This document shows, in pieces, positions 7,918-15,051 of a stretch of 64,000 nucleotides of DNA. How positions within the stretch are numbered: the first letter of the stretch is position 1; each line of letters opens with the position of its first letter. Source of the stretch: Kineococcus terrestris (lineage in GTDB: Bacteria > Actinomycetota > Actinomycetes > Actinomycetales > Kineococcaceae); assembly GCF_041020765.1 (NCBI RefSeq), contig NZ_JBEUEJ010000019.1. The stretch is one strand, 5' to 3'. The position numbers were made by a program, and so were the translations under genes. Under the pieces are notes generated by a model, which worked only from the letters and a program-made list of their open reading frames with translations, was not told the origin of the DNA and searched no databases.

Positions 7918-9315
7918 GTGACCCACACCCCGACCGGACCGCTGCCGGCGCGCCCGGGACCGCTGCCGCGCATCAGCGTGCCGGTGCCGCACGTGGCCCA
8001 GCCGCTGCGGCGGTTCCTGGCCACCGAGTCCGGCGGGGCGGTGCTGCTGCTGACCGCGACGGCCGCCGCGCTGGTCTGGGCGAACCTGCCCGGCTCCGGG
8101 TACGAGGAGTTCTGGCACACCGAGGGGTCGGTGCGCCTGGGCGGCTGGGAACTGGCCCTGGACCTGCGGCACTGGGTCAACGACGCCGCGATGGCCGTGT
8201 TCTTCCTCGTCGTCGGCCTGGAGATCAGCCGCGAGGTCACGGTGGGGGAGCTGCGGAACCCGCGCTCCGTCGTCGTGCCCGTCCTCGGCGCGCTGGGCGG
8301 GCTGGCCCTGCCCGCGCTGCTGTACCTGGCGGTCAACCCCAGCGGGCCCGCGGCGGTCGGCTGGGGCATCCCCATGTCCACCGACACCGCGTTCCTCGTC
8401 GGCGTCCTGGCGCTGTTCGGGCCGCGCTGCCCGGACCAGCTGCGCCTGTTCCTGCTGACGCTGGCGATCGTCGACGACGTCGGCGCCGTCACCGTGATGG
8501 CCGTCTTCTACAGCGACGAGGTGTCGCTGGGCGCGCTGGCCGTCTCGGCGGTCCTGGTGGCGGTGCTCGCGCTGCTGCGCTGGGCGGGGGTGTGGCAGCT
8601 GACCCCGTACGTGCTCGTCGGGATCGCGCTGTGGCTGGCCGTGTACGCCTCCGGCGTGCACCCCACCCTGGCCGGCGTCCTCGTCGGCGTCCTCGTCCCG
8701 GCCGCGCGCGTGTCGCCCGAGCAGCGCGAGCGGGTGCGCACCTACGGGCGGGCCCTGCTGGAGCGGCCCACCCCGTTCCGGGCGCGGATGGCGACGACGG
8801 CGGCGCGCGCCGCGGTGCCCGCCAACGACCGCCTGCAGGACGCCCTGCACCCCCTGAGCGCCTACGTCGTCGTCCCGCTGTTCGGGCTGGCCAACGCCGG
8901 TGTCGTCCTGGACGGCGAGGCGCTGCGCACGGCGCTGACCTCGCCGGTGACCGGCGGGATCGTGCTGGCCCTCGTCGTCGGCAACGGCGTGGGCATCTCC
9001 GTGGCCGCCGCTCTCGCCCTGCGCACCGGGCTGGGCGACCTGCCCGGCCGCGTGCGCTACGGGCACCTGGTGGGCGGGGCGCTGCTGGCCGGGATCGGGT
9101 TCACCATCTCCCTGTTCATCACCGACCTGGCCTTCGACGACGCCGCGCTGCGCGACCAGGCGAAGATCGGCGTGCTCGCCGGCTCGCTCGTCTCGGCCGT
9201 CCTGGGGTCGCTGGCGCTGCGCGTCCTGGGCGAGCGGATGCCGCTGTGCACCGTGGACGAGGACCAGCTGCCCGAGCTGCCCGCCGGGCCCTGGCTGGAC
9301 CCCACCCGGGCGTGA
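7918..9315 (+). CDS. nhaA: Na+/H+ antiporter NhaA
   Basis: 465 residues with about 12 membrane helices. NhaA exports sodium in exchange for two protons. The paired ion-binding aspartates are visible in LAIVDDVGAVTVMA (D186 and D187), and the crossing-helix region MSTDTAFLVGVLALFG is present. The gene ends about 28 residues after the last helix, so it lacks the thioredoxin-like extension fused to some actinobacterial NhaA proteins; a separate gene of that fold lies immediately downstream on the other strand. The GTG at 7918 follows GAGAGGCGGAG. Confidence 0.93.
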   Translation: MTHTPTGPLPARPGPLPRISVPVPHVAQPLRRFLATESGGAVLLLTATAAALVWANLPGSGYEEFWHTEGSVRLGGWELALDLRHWVNDAAMAVFFLVVGLEISREVTVGELRNPRSVVVPVLGALGGLALPALLYLAVNPSGPAAVGWGIPMSTDTAFLVGVLALFGPRCPDQLRLFLLTLAIVDDVGAVTVMAVFYSDEVSLGALAVSAVLVAVLALLRWAGVWQLTPYVLVGIALWLAVYASGVHPTLAGVLVGVLVPAARVSPEQRERVRTYGRALLERPTPFRARMATTAARAAVPANDRLQDALHPLSAYVVVPLFGLANAGVVLDGEALRTALTSPVTGGIVLALVVGNGVGISVAAALALRTGLGDLPGRVRYGHLVGGALLAGIGFTISLFITDLAFDDAALRDQAKIGVLAGSLVSAVLGSLALRVLGERMPLCTVDEDQLPELPAGPWLDPTRA

Positions 9316-9331
9316 GGCGGGCGGACGGGCC

Positions 9332-9895
9332 TCAGCGGTGCAGGCCCAGGTTGGTGCGCAGCGCGGACACCTCGACCCGCCCGGTGTAGGCGCGGCCGTC
9401 GACGAACAGGGTCGGGGTGCCGCGCGCGCCGTCCGCCGCCCCGGCGCGGTAGTCGGCCTCCACGGCCGGGCGGTGCGCCTGCGCCGCCGCGCCGACCACC
9501 TCGCCGACCGCTCCGGCCCGCTGGGCGTAGGCGGCCAGGTCGGGGTCGGTCAGCCGGTCCTGGTGGGCGAACAGCAGGTCGTGCAGCGGCCAGAACGCCT
9601 CCCCGGCCGCCTCCGCGGCCAGGGCCGCCGTCAGCGCGAACGGGTGCTTGGTGAACAGCGGGAAGTGCCGGAACACCAGCCGCACCCGGCCCGCGGACCC
9701 CTCGACGACCTCGCGCAGCACGGGGGCGGCGGCCGCGCAGTAGGGGCACTCGAAGTCGCCGTACTCGACGATCGTCGTGGCCGCCGCCGGGTCGCCCAGC
9801 ACGTGCCGGTCCAGGTCCACCGCCACCGGGGCGCCCGCGCCCGCCGCGTCCGCCGTCCCCGTCGCGGGCGCCTCGCCCGGTCCGCTCGCCGTCAC
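9332..9895 (-). CDS. Cytosolic DsbA/FrnE-type thioredoxin-fold oxidoreductase
   Basis: 187 residues without signal peptide or membrane helix. After a 25-residue Ala/Gly-rich leader the thioredoxin fold begins; the active site is FECPYC with C50 and C53, and the cis-proline loop is GTPTLFVDG near residue 160. An inserted helical region between them matches the DsbA_4/FrnE group. Because no export signal is visible it should work in the cytosol, perhaps as a reductase or a peroxide-stress protein. In some actinobacteria this same domain is fused to the NhaA C terminus; here it is a separate convergent gene 16 bases from nhaA. The start is supported by a leaderless promoter pattern. Confidence 0.82.
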   Translation of the reverse strand: MTASGPGEAPATGTADAAGAGAPVAVDLDRHVLGDPAAATTIVEYGDFECPYCAAAAPVLREVVEGSAGRVRLVFRHFPLFTKHPFALTAALAAEAAGEAFWPLHDLLFAHQDRLTDPDLAAYAQRAGAVGEVVGAAAQAHRPAVEADYRAGAADGARGTPTLFVDGRAYTGRVEVSALRTNLGLHR

Positions 9896-9902
9896 GGCCC
9901 GG

Positions 9903-9908
9903 ACCGTA
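9903..9908 (-). promoter_or_regulatory. Predicted -10 (TACGGT) for the DsbA-like gene
   Basis: TACGGT on the minus strand lies seven bases before the GTG at 9895. Confidence 0.45.
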
Positions 9909-10015
9909 GCGCCGCGGCGGCGGCCGGTCGAGCCCCGCCCGCCGTGCCCGGCCCCGCGCCGGCCCCCCGCTCAGCCTGGTCCTGCCAGGCCCTCCCGCGG
10001 GAACGGCGGCGGGGT

Positions 10016-10021
10016 TACCGT
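10016..10021 (+). promoter_or_regulatory. Candidate -10 (TACCGT) of the redox-signalling operon
   Basis: TACCGT is followed directly by the dyad AGCGCT-GGCG-AGCGCT at 10023-10038. It would give a leader of about 75 bases before the GTG at 10104. No convincing -35 is visible. Confidence 0.3.
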
Positions 10022-10103
10022 CAGCGCTGGCGAGCGCTCCCACGGGTCCGTCCCGCGCGAGCGCCCACCGCCCGGTCCGCCCGTCCCGTCCGCCGGAGGT
10101 CCC

Positions 10104-11837
10104 GTGACCACCACCGCCGACAGCCCGCCCGCGCCGCTCGCGGCGCCCGGTGGCGGGCCCGTCGAGGAGGCCCGCCGCCCCGTCATCCTCTGCGTCGACG
10201 ACGACCCCGGCGTCGTGCGCGCCGTCGCCCGCGATCTGCGCCGCCGCTACGGGCACAGCCACCGCGTGGTGCGCGCCGACTCCGGCCGCGAGGGCCTGCG
10301 CGCCCTGGAGGAGCTGGTCGTGCGCAACCAGCCCGTCGCCGTCGTCATGGCCGACCACCGGATGCCGTCGATGACGGGCGTGGAGTTCCTCGAGGAGGCG
10401 ATGGACGTCGTCCCGGCCGCCAAGCGGGTCCTGCTGACCGCCTACGCCGACACCGACGCCGCGATCCGCGCCATCAACGAGGTCGACCTCGACCGCTACC
10501 TGCTCAAGCCGTGGGACCCGCCGGAGGAGCGGCTGTACCCGCCGCTGGACGAGCTGCTGGCCGACTGGCAGGCCGCCACCCGCCCGGCCGCCGCGGGGCT
10601 GTCCGTCGTCGGGCACCAGTGGTCGGCGCAGACGCAGGAGCTCAAGGAGTTCCTGGCCCGCACCTCCCTGCCGTACCGGTACGTCGACGTGCGCAGCGCC
10701 GAGGCGCAGCGCCTGCTGCGCATCGCCGGCCTGGACGACGGCCCGGACGCCCTGCCCGTCGTGTTCCTGCCCGACGGCGGGACCGTGCCCGCGTGCCGCC
10801 CGCGCGAGCTGGTGCAGCGCCTGGGGTTCCCCACGACCGCGGCCGCGCCCTTCTACGACGTGGTCATCGTCGGCGGCGGCCCCGCCGGGCTGGGCGCGTC
10901 GGTGTACGCGGCCAGCGAGGGGCTGCGCACCCTGCTCGTGGAGCGCTCGACGACGGGCGGTCAGGCCGGGCAGAGCAGCCGCATCGAGAACTACCTGGGC
11001 TTCCCCAAGGGCGTCTCGGGCAACGAGCTGGCCCAGCGGGCCCGCGACCAGGCGCTGCGCTTCGGGGTCGAGGTGGTGAAGACGGTCGAGTGCGTCGGCG
11101 TCGAGGCCGCCGGCGACGGGCGCCGCGTCCGCCTCGACGACGGGTCGGCCGTCGCCTGCCACGCCGTCGTCCTGGCCACCGGCGTGACGTACTCGGCGCT
11201 CGCCGCGCCCGGCCTGGCCGAGTTCACCGGCCGCGGCGTGTACCAGGGGGCCGCCGCCCACGAGGCCGCGAACTGCGCCGGGAAGGTCGTCCACGTCGTC
11301 GGGGCCGCGAACTCCGCGGGGCAGGCGGCGCTGTTCTTCTCCCAGCACGCCTCCGAGGTCGTCGTGCTGGTGCGCGGGGACTCGTTGCGGCGCAGCATGA
11401 GCGAGTACCTGGTGGCGAGGATCGAGGCGACGCCGAACATCCGGGTGCGGCTGCGCACCGAGATCACCGGCGCCTCCGGCGACGGGCACCTGCAGCGGCT
11501 GTCGCTGTGCGAGCGCGCCACCGGCCGCGAGGAGGTCGTCGACACGGAGCACCTGTTCGTGTTCATCGGCGCCGCCCCCCGCACCGACTGGCTGGGCGAG
11601 GCGTTTGTCCGCGACGCCAAGGGGTTCCTCGTCACCGGACCGGACCTGCTCGACGAGCGGGGCCGCCCGCCCGCCGGGTGGGACGTCCCCCGCGACCCGT
11701 ACCTGCTGGAGTCCAGCGTCCCCGGCGTGTTCGTCGCCGGCGACGCCCGCGCCGCCTCGATCAAGCGGGTCGCCTCCGCCGTCGGCGAGGGCGCCCTGGC
11801 CGTGAACCTGGTGCACCGCTACCTGGAGGGGCTGTGA
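10104..11837 (+). CDS. Fused response regulator / thioredoxin-fold / TrxR-like flavoprotein
   Basis: 577 residues in three parts. Residues 25-145 are a receiver domain with D32-D34, phosphoacceptor D84 in MADHRMP and K135 in LLKPW. Residues 165-245 resemble a thioredoxin-fold module without a CxxC. From 251 on is a two-dinucleotide-binding flavoprotein like thioredoxin reductase: VVIVGGGPAGLGASVYAA (FAD), GGQAGQSSRIENYLGFP, a second loop VVGAANSAGQAA (NADPH) and FVAGDARAASIKRVASAVGEG (FAD). The redox CATC of true TrxR is replaced by GAAAHEA, so it cannot reduce thioredoxin the usual way. The start is GTG 10104 behind CGGAGGTCC; the frame further upstream overlaps the neighbour and looks non-coding. 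It overlaps the kinase gene by four bases. Confidence 0.85.
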   Translation: MTTTADSPPAPLAAPGGGPVEEARRPVILCVDDDPGVVRAVARDLRRRYGHSHRVVRADSGREGLRALEELVVRNQPVAVVMADHRMPSMTGVEFLEEAMDVVPAAKRVLLTAYADTDAAIRAINEVDLDRYLLKPWDPPEERLYPPLDELLADWQAATRPAAAGLSVVGHQWSAQTQELKEFLARTSLPYRYVDVRSAEAQRLLRIAGLDDGPDALPVVFLPDGGTVPACRPRELVQRLGFPTTAAAPFYDVVIVGGGPAGLGASVYAASEGLRTLLVERSTTGGQAGQSSRIENYLGFPKGVSGNELAQRARDQALRFGVEVVKTVECVGVEAAGDGRRVRLDDGSAVACHAVVLATGVTYSALAAPGLAEFTGRGVYQGAAAHEAANCAGKVVHVVGAANSAGQAALFFSQHASEVVVLVRGDSLRRSMSEYLVARIEATPNIRVRLRTEITGASGDGHLQRLSLCERATGREEVVDTEHLFVFIGAAPRTDWLGEAFVRDAKGFLVTGPDLLDERGRPPAGWDVPRDPYLLESSVPGVFVAGDARAASIKRVASAVGEGALAVNLVHRYLEGL

Positions 11838-13255
11838 GCGTCGAGGAGGCCGCCGGGCCGGCCACCGTCGGGGTCGAGGAGCTGCGCACGCTGTTCCTGT
11901 TCGAGCACCTGGACGAGGAGGACGTGCGCTGGCTCGCCGGGCGCGGCGACCGGCGCACCTACCCGGCCGGCGCGACCGTGTTCGCCACCGGCGAGCCCGC
12001 CGGGCACCTGTGGGTGCTGCTGGAGGGGGAGGTGCGCCAGGAGAAGCAGGTCGGCGGCCGGCCCGTCGTCCTGGGCACCACCAGCCAGCGCGGCGCCTAC
12101 GCCGGGGCCGTGCGCGCCTTCGTCGACGAGGGCCAGCAGGTCTACGCGAACACCCTGTCCACCACGACGACCACGAGCCTGTTCCGCCTGCCCGCGCGGG
12201 ACTTCGCCGCGTTCGTGCGCACCCGGATGCCGATGGCCGTGCACCTGCTGGACGGGCTGTACGTGGGCCTGCGCAACACCGAGGCCACCGTGCGCCAGCA
12301 GGAGCACCTGGCCCGCCTGGGGCACCTGTCCGCCGGGCTGGCGCACGAGCTGAACAACCCCGCCGCGGCCGCCGTGCGCGCCGCCTCGCAGTTCGGGCGC
12401 GTCCTGGGCGTGCTGGCCGACCCGCCGCCGGTCGTGGACGGGCTGGCCGGCGCCGCCGCCGAGGTGCTGGCCGCGGCCCGCGAGCGCGCCCGCGACGGCG
12501 GCGGGGTCGCGCTGGGCGCGCTGGAGCGCGCCGACGCCGAGGACGAGGTCGCCGACGTCCTGGAGGACGCCGGGGTCGCCGAGGCGCAGGAGGCCGCCGT
12601 CGTCCTCGTCGCCGCCGGGCTGGGCGCGGACGAGGTCGCCGCCGCGGTGGAGCGGCTGCGCGGGCCGGGCCTGTCCGAGCGCGTCGGCTGGCTGGCGGCC
12701 GTCCTGGAGGCCGACGCCCTGGCCCGCGAGATCGGCACGGCCACGCAGGCGATCTCGGCGCTCGTCGCGGCCGTCAAGGCGTACAGCTACCTGGACTCCG
12801 GCAGCGCGCAGGACGTCGACGTGCACGCCGGGCTGGACAGCACCCTGACGATGCTCGGGCACAAGCTGCGCGACGTGCGGGTGGTGCGCGAGTACGCCGA
12901 CGGCCTGCCGCGCGTCAGCGCCCACGGCGCCGAGCTGAACCAGGTGTGGACGAACCTGCTCGACAACGCCGTGCACGCCGTCGGCGGGCGCGGCACCGTC
13001 GTGCTGCGCACCCGCGCCACCGGCGACGGGGTGCGCGTGGAGGTCGCCGACGACGGCCCCGGCGTCGACGAGGCCGTGCGCGACCGGCTGTTCGACGCGT
13101 TCGTCACCACCAAGGGCCCCGGCGGCGGCACCGGCCTGGGCCTGGACGCGTGCCGGCGCATCGTCGAGGACCGCCACCACGGCCGCATCTCCTTCACCAC
13201 CGGGCCCGGCGGCACGACCTTCGCGGTCGACCTGCCGGTCGTCCGGCCCCGCTGA
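11834..13255 (+). CDS. Cyclic-nucleotide-binding-domain histidine kinase
   Basis: 473 residues, no membrane helix, so a cytosolic sensor. Residues 15-145 form a Crp-like cNMP-binding domain (LFLFEHLDEEDVRWLA, GHLWVLLEGEV). The dimerisation helix carries HLSAGLAHELNNPAAAAVR with phosphoacceptor H171. A roughly 130-residue, Ala/Glu/Asp-rich helical insertion (about 185-315) separates it from the ATPase domain, which has NLLDNAVHA, VADDGPGV and GGGTGLGLDACRRI. The Arg that contacts cyclic-nucleotide phosphate is not obvious in this domain, so the ligand is uncertain. Translation is coupled to the receiver-flavoprotein fusion by a GTGA overlap, making that fusion the obvious phosphotransfer partner. 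Confidence 0.87.
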   Translation: MSVEEAAGPATVGVEELRTLFLFEHLDEEDVRWLAGRGDRRTYPAGATVFATGEPAGHLWVLLEGEVRQEKQVGGRPVVLGTTSQRGAYAGAVRAFVDEGQQVYANTLSTTTTTSLFRLPARDFAAFVRTRMPMAVHLLDGLYVGLRNTEATVRQQEHLARLGHLSAGLAHELNNPAAAAVRAASQFGRVLGVLADPPPVVDGLAGAAAEVLAAARERARDGGGVALGALERADAEDEVADVLEDAGVAEAQEAAVVLVAAGLGADEVAAAVERLRGPGLSERVGWLAAVLEADALAREIGTATQAISALVAAVKAYSYLDSGSAQDVDVHAGLDSTLTMLGHKLRDVRVVREYADGLPRVSAHGAELNQVWTNLLDNAVHAVGGRGTVVLRTRATGDGVRVEVADDGPGVDEAVRDRLFDAFVTTKGPGGGTGLGLDACRRIVEDRHHGRISFTTGPGGTTFAVDLPVVRPR

Positions 13256-13292
13256 AGAACCCGCTGGACCCTGCGAGAGACCGGAGGACGTC

Positions 13293-13592
13293 GTGAGCGC
13301 CACCACCTGCGGGCACCTGGACACCGTCGACGAGGCCGCGGCGCCCAGCGCGCCCGGCTGCGAGGACTGCCTGGCGGCCGGGGGCCGCTGGGTGCACCTG
13401 CGGATGTGCAGCGGGTGCGGGCACGTCGGCTGCTGCGACTCCTCGCCCGGCAAGCACGCCACCGCCCACCACCGCGGCACCGGCCACCCCCTCGTGCGCT
13501 CCTACGAGCCGGGCGAGGAGTGGTTCTGGTGCTACCCCGACGAGCTGCTGTTCGAGCTGCCCGACGCCCCGCCCGCCCCCTCCCACCCCTGA
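13293..13592 (+). CDS. UBP-type zinc finger protein
   Basis: 99 residues almost entirely made of one zinc finger of the ubiquitin-hydrolase (UBP) type: C6-x-H8, C23xxC26, C39xxC42, C47-C48, H55, H59 and H65, with the conserved RMCSGCGHVGCCDSS and HPLVRSYEPGEEWFWCYPD. In eukaryotes this fold binds the free C-terminal glycines of ubiquitin; the bacterial ligand is unknown. The GTG at 13293 follows GGAGGA. It lies 37 bases after the kinase gene on the same strand, with no terminator between, so it is probably the third gene of the cassette. Confidence 0.88.
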   Translation: MSATTCGHLDTVDEAAAPSAPGCEDCLAAGGRWVHLRMCSGCGHVGCCDSSPGKHATAHHRGTGHPLVRSYEPGEEWFWCYPDELLFELPDAPPAPSHP

Positions 13593-13615
13593 GCGGGGGC
13601 CGGTCCACCGTCGCC

Positions 13616-13671
13616 GGGGTCCGGGGTCCGGGGTCCGGGGTCCGGGGTCCGGGGTCCGGGGTCAGGGGTCA
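13616..13671. repeat. Heptamer array, six GGGGTCC plus two GGGGTCA units
   Basis: Eight head-to-tail seven-base units fill the space between the convergent zinc-finger and diguanylate cyclase genes. Regular GGGG runs with three-base loops on the plus strand fit a stable parallel G-quadruplex. The last unit supplies the stop codon (TGA on the minus strand, 13669-13671) of the cyclase. It is likely length-variable and may also act as a transcription block. Confidence 0.9.
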
Positions 13672-14841
13672 GCAGGTGTGGACGCGGTCGCCGCCGGCGC
13701 CCTTGGACACGTACACGGCGCGGTCGGCGCGCTGCAGGGCGTCGCTCGGCGCGTCGTCCGGGCGCAGCACCGTGTACCCGACGCTGGCCGTCACGCCGTG
13801 GGGGCGGCCCGCCGCGGCGACCGCGGCGCGCAGGGCCGCCGCCAGCCGGGCCCGCTCCGGCTCCTCGCGCTGGCGGCACAGCACGGCGAACTCGTCACCG
13901 CCGAGGCGGGCGACGCTGTCCACCTCGCGCGCCACCGCGCGCACCGCCGCCGCGACGGCCACGAGCACCTCGTCGCCGACGTGGTGGCCGCAGGTGTCGT
14001 TGACGGCCTTGAACCCGTCCAGGTCGACCACGTACAGGGTGGAGACGGGACGCGGCTCGGCGATCCCCACCTCCAGGCGGGCGGTGAAGGCCCGTCGGTT
14101 CAGGCACCCCGTCAGCGGGTCGGTGGCCGCCAGGGTCTCCAGCGTGCGGGCCATCAGCGCGCGCTGGTGCTGCGCGTCGGCCTGGTTGTGCGCCGCCCAC
14201 ACGGCCATCGCGGTGGCGGTGGACATCAGCGCGGTGTGCACGACGGCGGTGCTGAGCTGGGCCTCCGGCCCCGACAGGTGCACCAGGCCGTCGGCGACCA
14301 CCATGACCGCGCCGAGCGCGCCCACCGCGACCGGGGGGTAGGCCACGGCGGCGTAGGTCAGGGTCAGCACGAGCAGGAGCGTCAGGGCGCTGCCCGCACC
14401 CCCGTCGTACACCGCCAGCGCGCTCACCACGGCGGTCAGGCCCAGGCTCCAGCCGTAGAAGAACGGCCCGCCCCAGCGGCCGAGGACCAGCGCCCGCACG
14501 GGCACGCGCAGCAGCGCCAGGGAACCGGCGAAGATCGCCGACCCCACCGCCACCAGGCCGCCGCGGTGGGGGCCGGCCGCCGTGGACGTGGCGTAGACGA
14601 GCACCAGCAGCGCGCACGTGCAGCTGAGGACCACCCCGATGCGCTGGTGGCGCTGCCAGAAGCGGGCCTGCACCTCGTCCTCGCCCAGCGGCCGCAGCAG
14701 CGCGGCGCGCCAGCGCGCCGCGGCGGGGGGTGCCACCGGGTCCACCGCGGGGCGGGGCGCGCGGTCCCGGTCCACGCCGACGAGGTGGCCGGCCCCGCCC
14801 ACCGCGAGCGTCCGGGCGGCCCAGCGCTGCCAGTCGCGCAC
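13669..14841 (-). CDS. Membrane-anchored GGDEF diguanylate cyclase with I-site
   Basis: About 390 residues. Following a soluble N terminus (about 75 residues), six hydrophobic helices span roughly residues 75-230 (VVLSCTCALLVLVYATS, VVSALAVYDG and others). The GGDEF domain then shows DPLTGCLNRRAF, YVVDLDGFKAVNDTCGHH and LGGDEFAVL. The inhibitory site REVD lies exactly five residues before GGDEF, so product feedback by c-di-GMP is expected, unlike the cyclase at 2.1-3.2 kb. The GTG at 14841 is chosen for the GGGAGGAG nine bases away; an ATG at 14934 is possible but the extra 31 residues are Arg/Gly-rich. About 210 bases without a gene separate it from pucR, and I see nothing clear in that gap. 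Confidence 0.85.
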   Translation of the reverse strand: MRDWQRWAARTLAVGGAGHLVGVDRDRAPRPAVDPVAPPAAARWRAALLRPLGEDEVQARFWQRHQRIGVVLSCTCALLVLVYATSTAAGPHRGGLVAVGSAIFAGSLALLRVPVRALVLGRWGGPFFYGWSLGLTAVVSALAVYDGGAGSALTLLLVLTLTYAAVAYPPVAVGALGAVMVVADGLVHLSGPEAQLSTAVVHTALMSTATAMAVWAAHNQADAQHQRALMARTLETLAATDPLTGCLNRRAFTARLEVGIAEPRPVSTLYVVDLDGFKAVNDTCGHHVGDEVLVAVAAAVRAVAREVDSVARLGGDEFAVLCRQREEPERARLAAALRAAVAAAGRPHGVTASVGYTVLRPDDAPSDALQRADRAVYVSKGAGGDRVHTC

Positions 14842-15051
14842 GACCGCCTCCTCCCGACGTCCGACGCGCCCGGTGGCCGCACCGGGCGGGCCGGTGCTGC
14901 GCGCCGCGCGGACGCGGACCGGCCACCTCCTCATCGGCCGGCCGGGACCGGGGCCGCAGCGCCGCGCGCCGCGGTCAGCCGTCCGGCGCAGCGGCGGCCC
15001 GCCCCGCCCGTCGCGGTGGGGGACGCCGTCGGCGGCGCGGTGGGGGCCGGG

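Noticed and set aside
9338..11833. Open plus-strand frame covering the antisense of the DsbA-like gene and upstream of the kinase
   Set aside because: It is the upstream continuation of the kinase frame; its sequence is Arg/Pro/Gly-rich, lacks family features and is antisense to or overlaps well-supported genes.
13616..13671. CRISPR array
   Set aside because: Seven-base units without spacers; the same applies to the 12-base repeat at 54222-54305.
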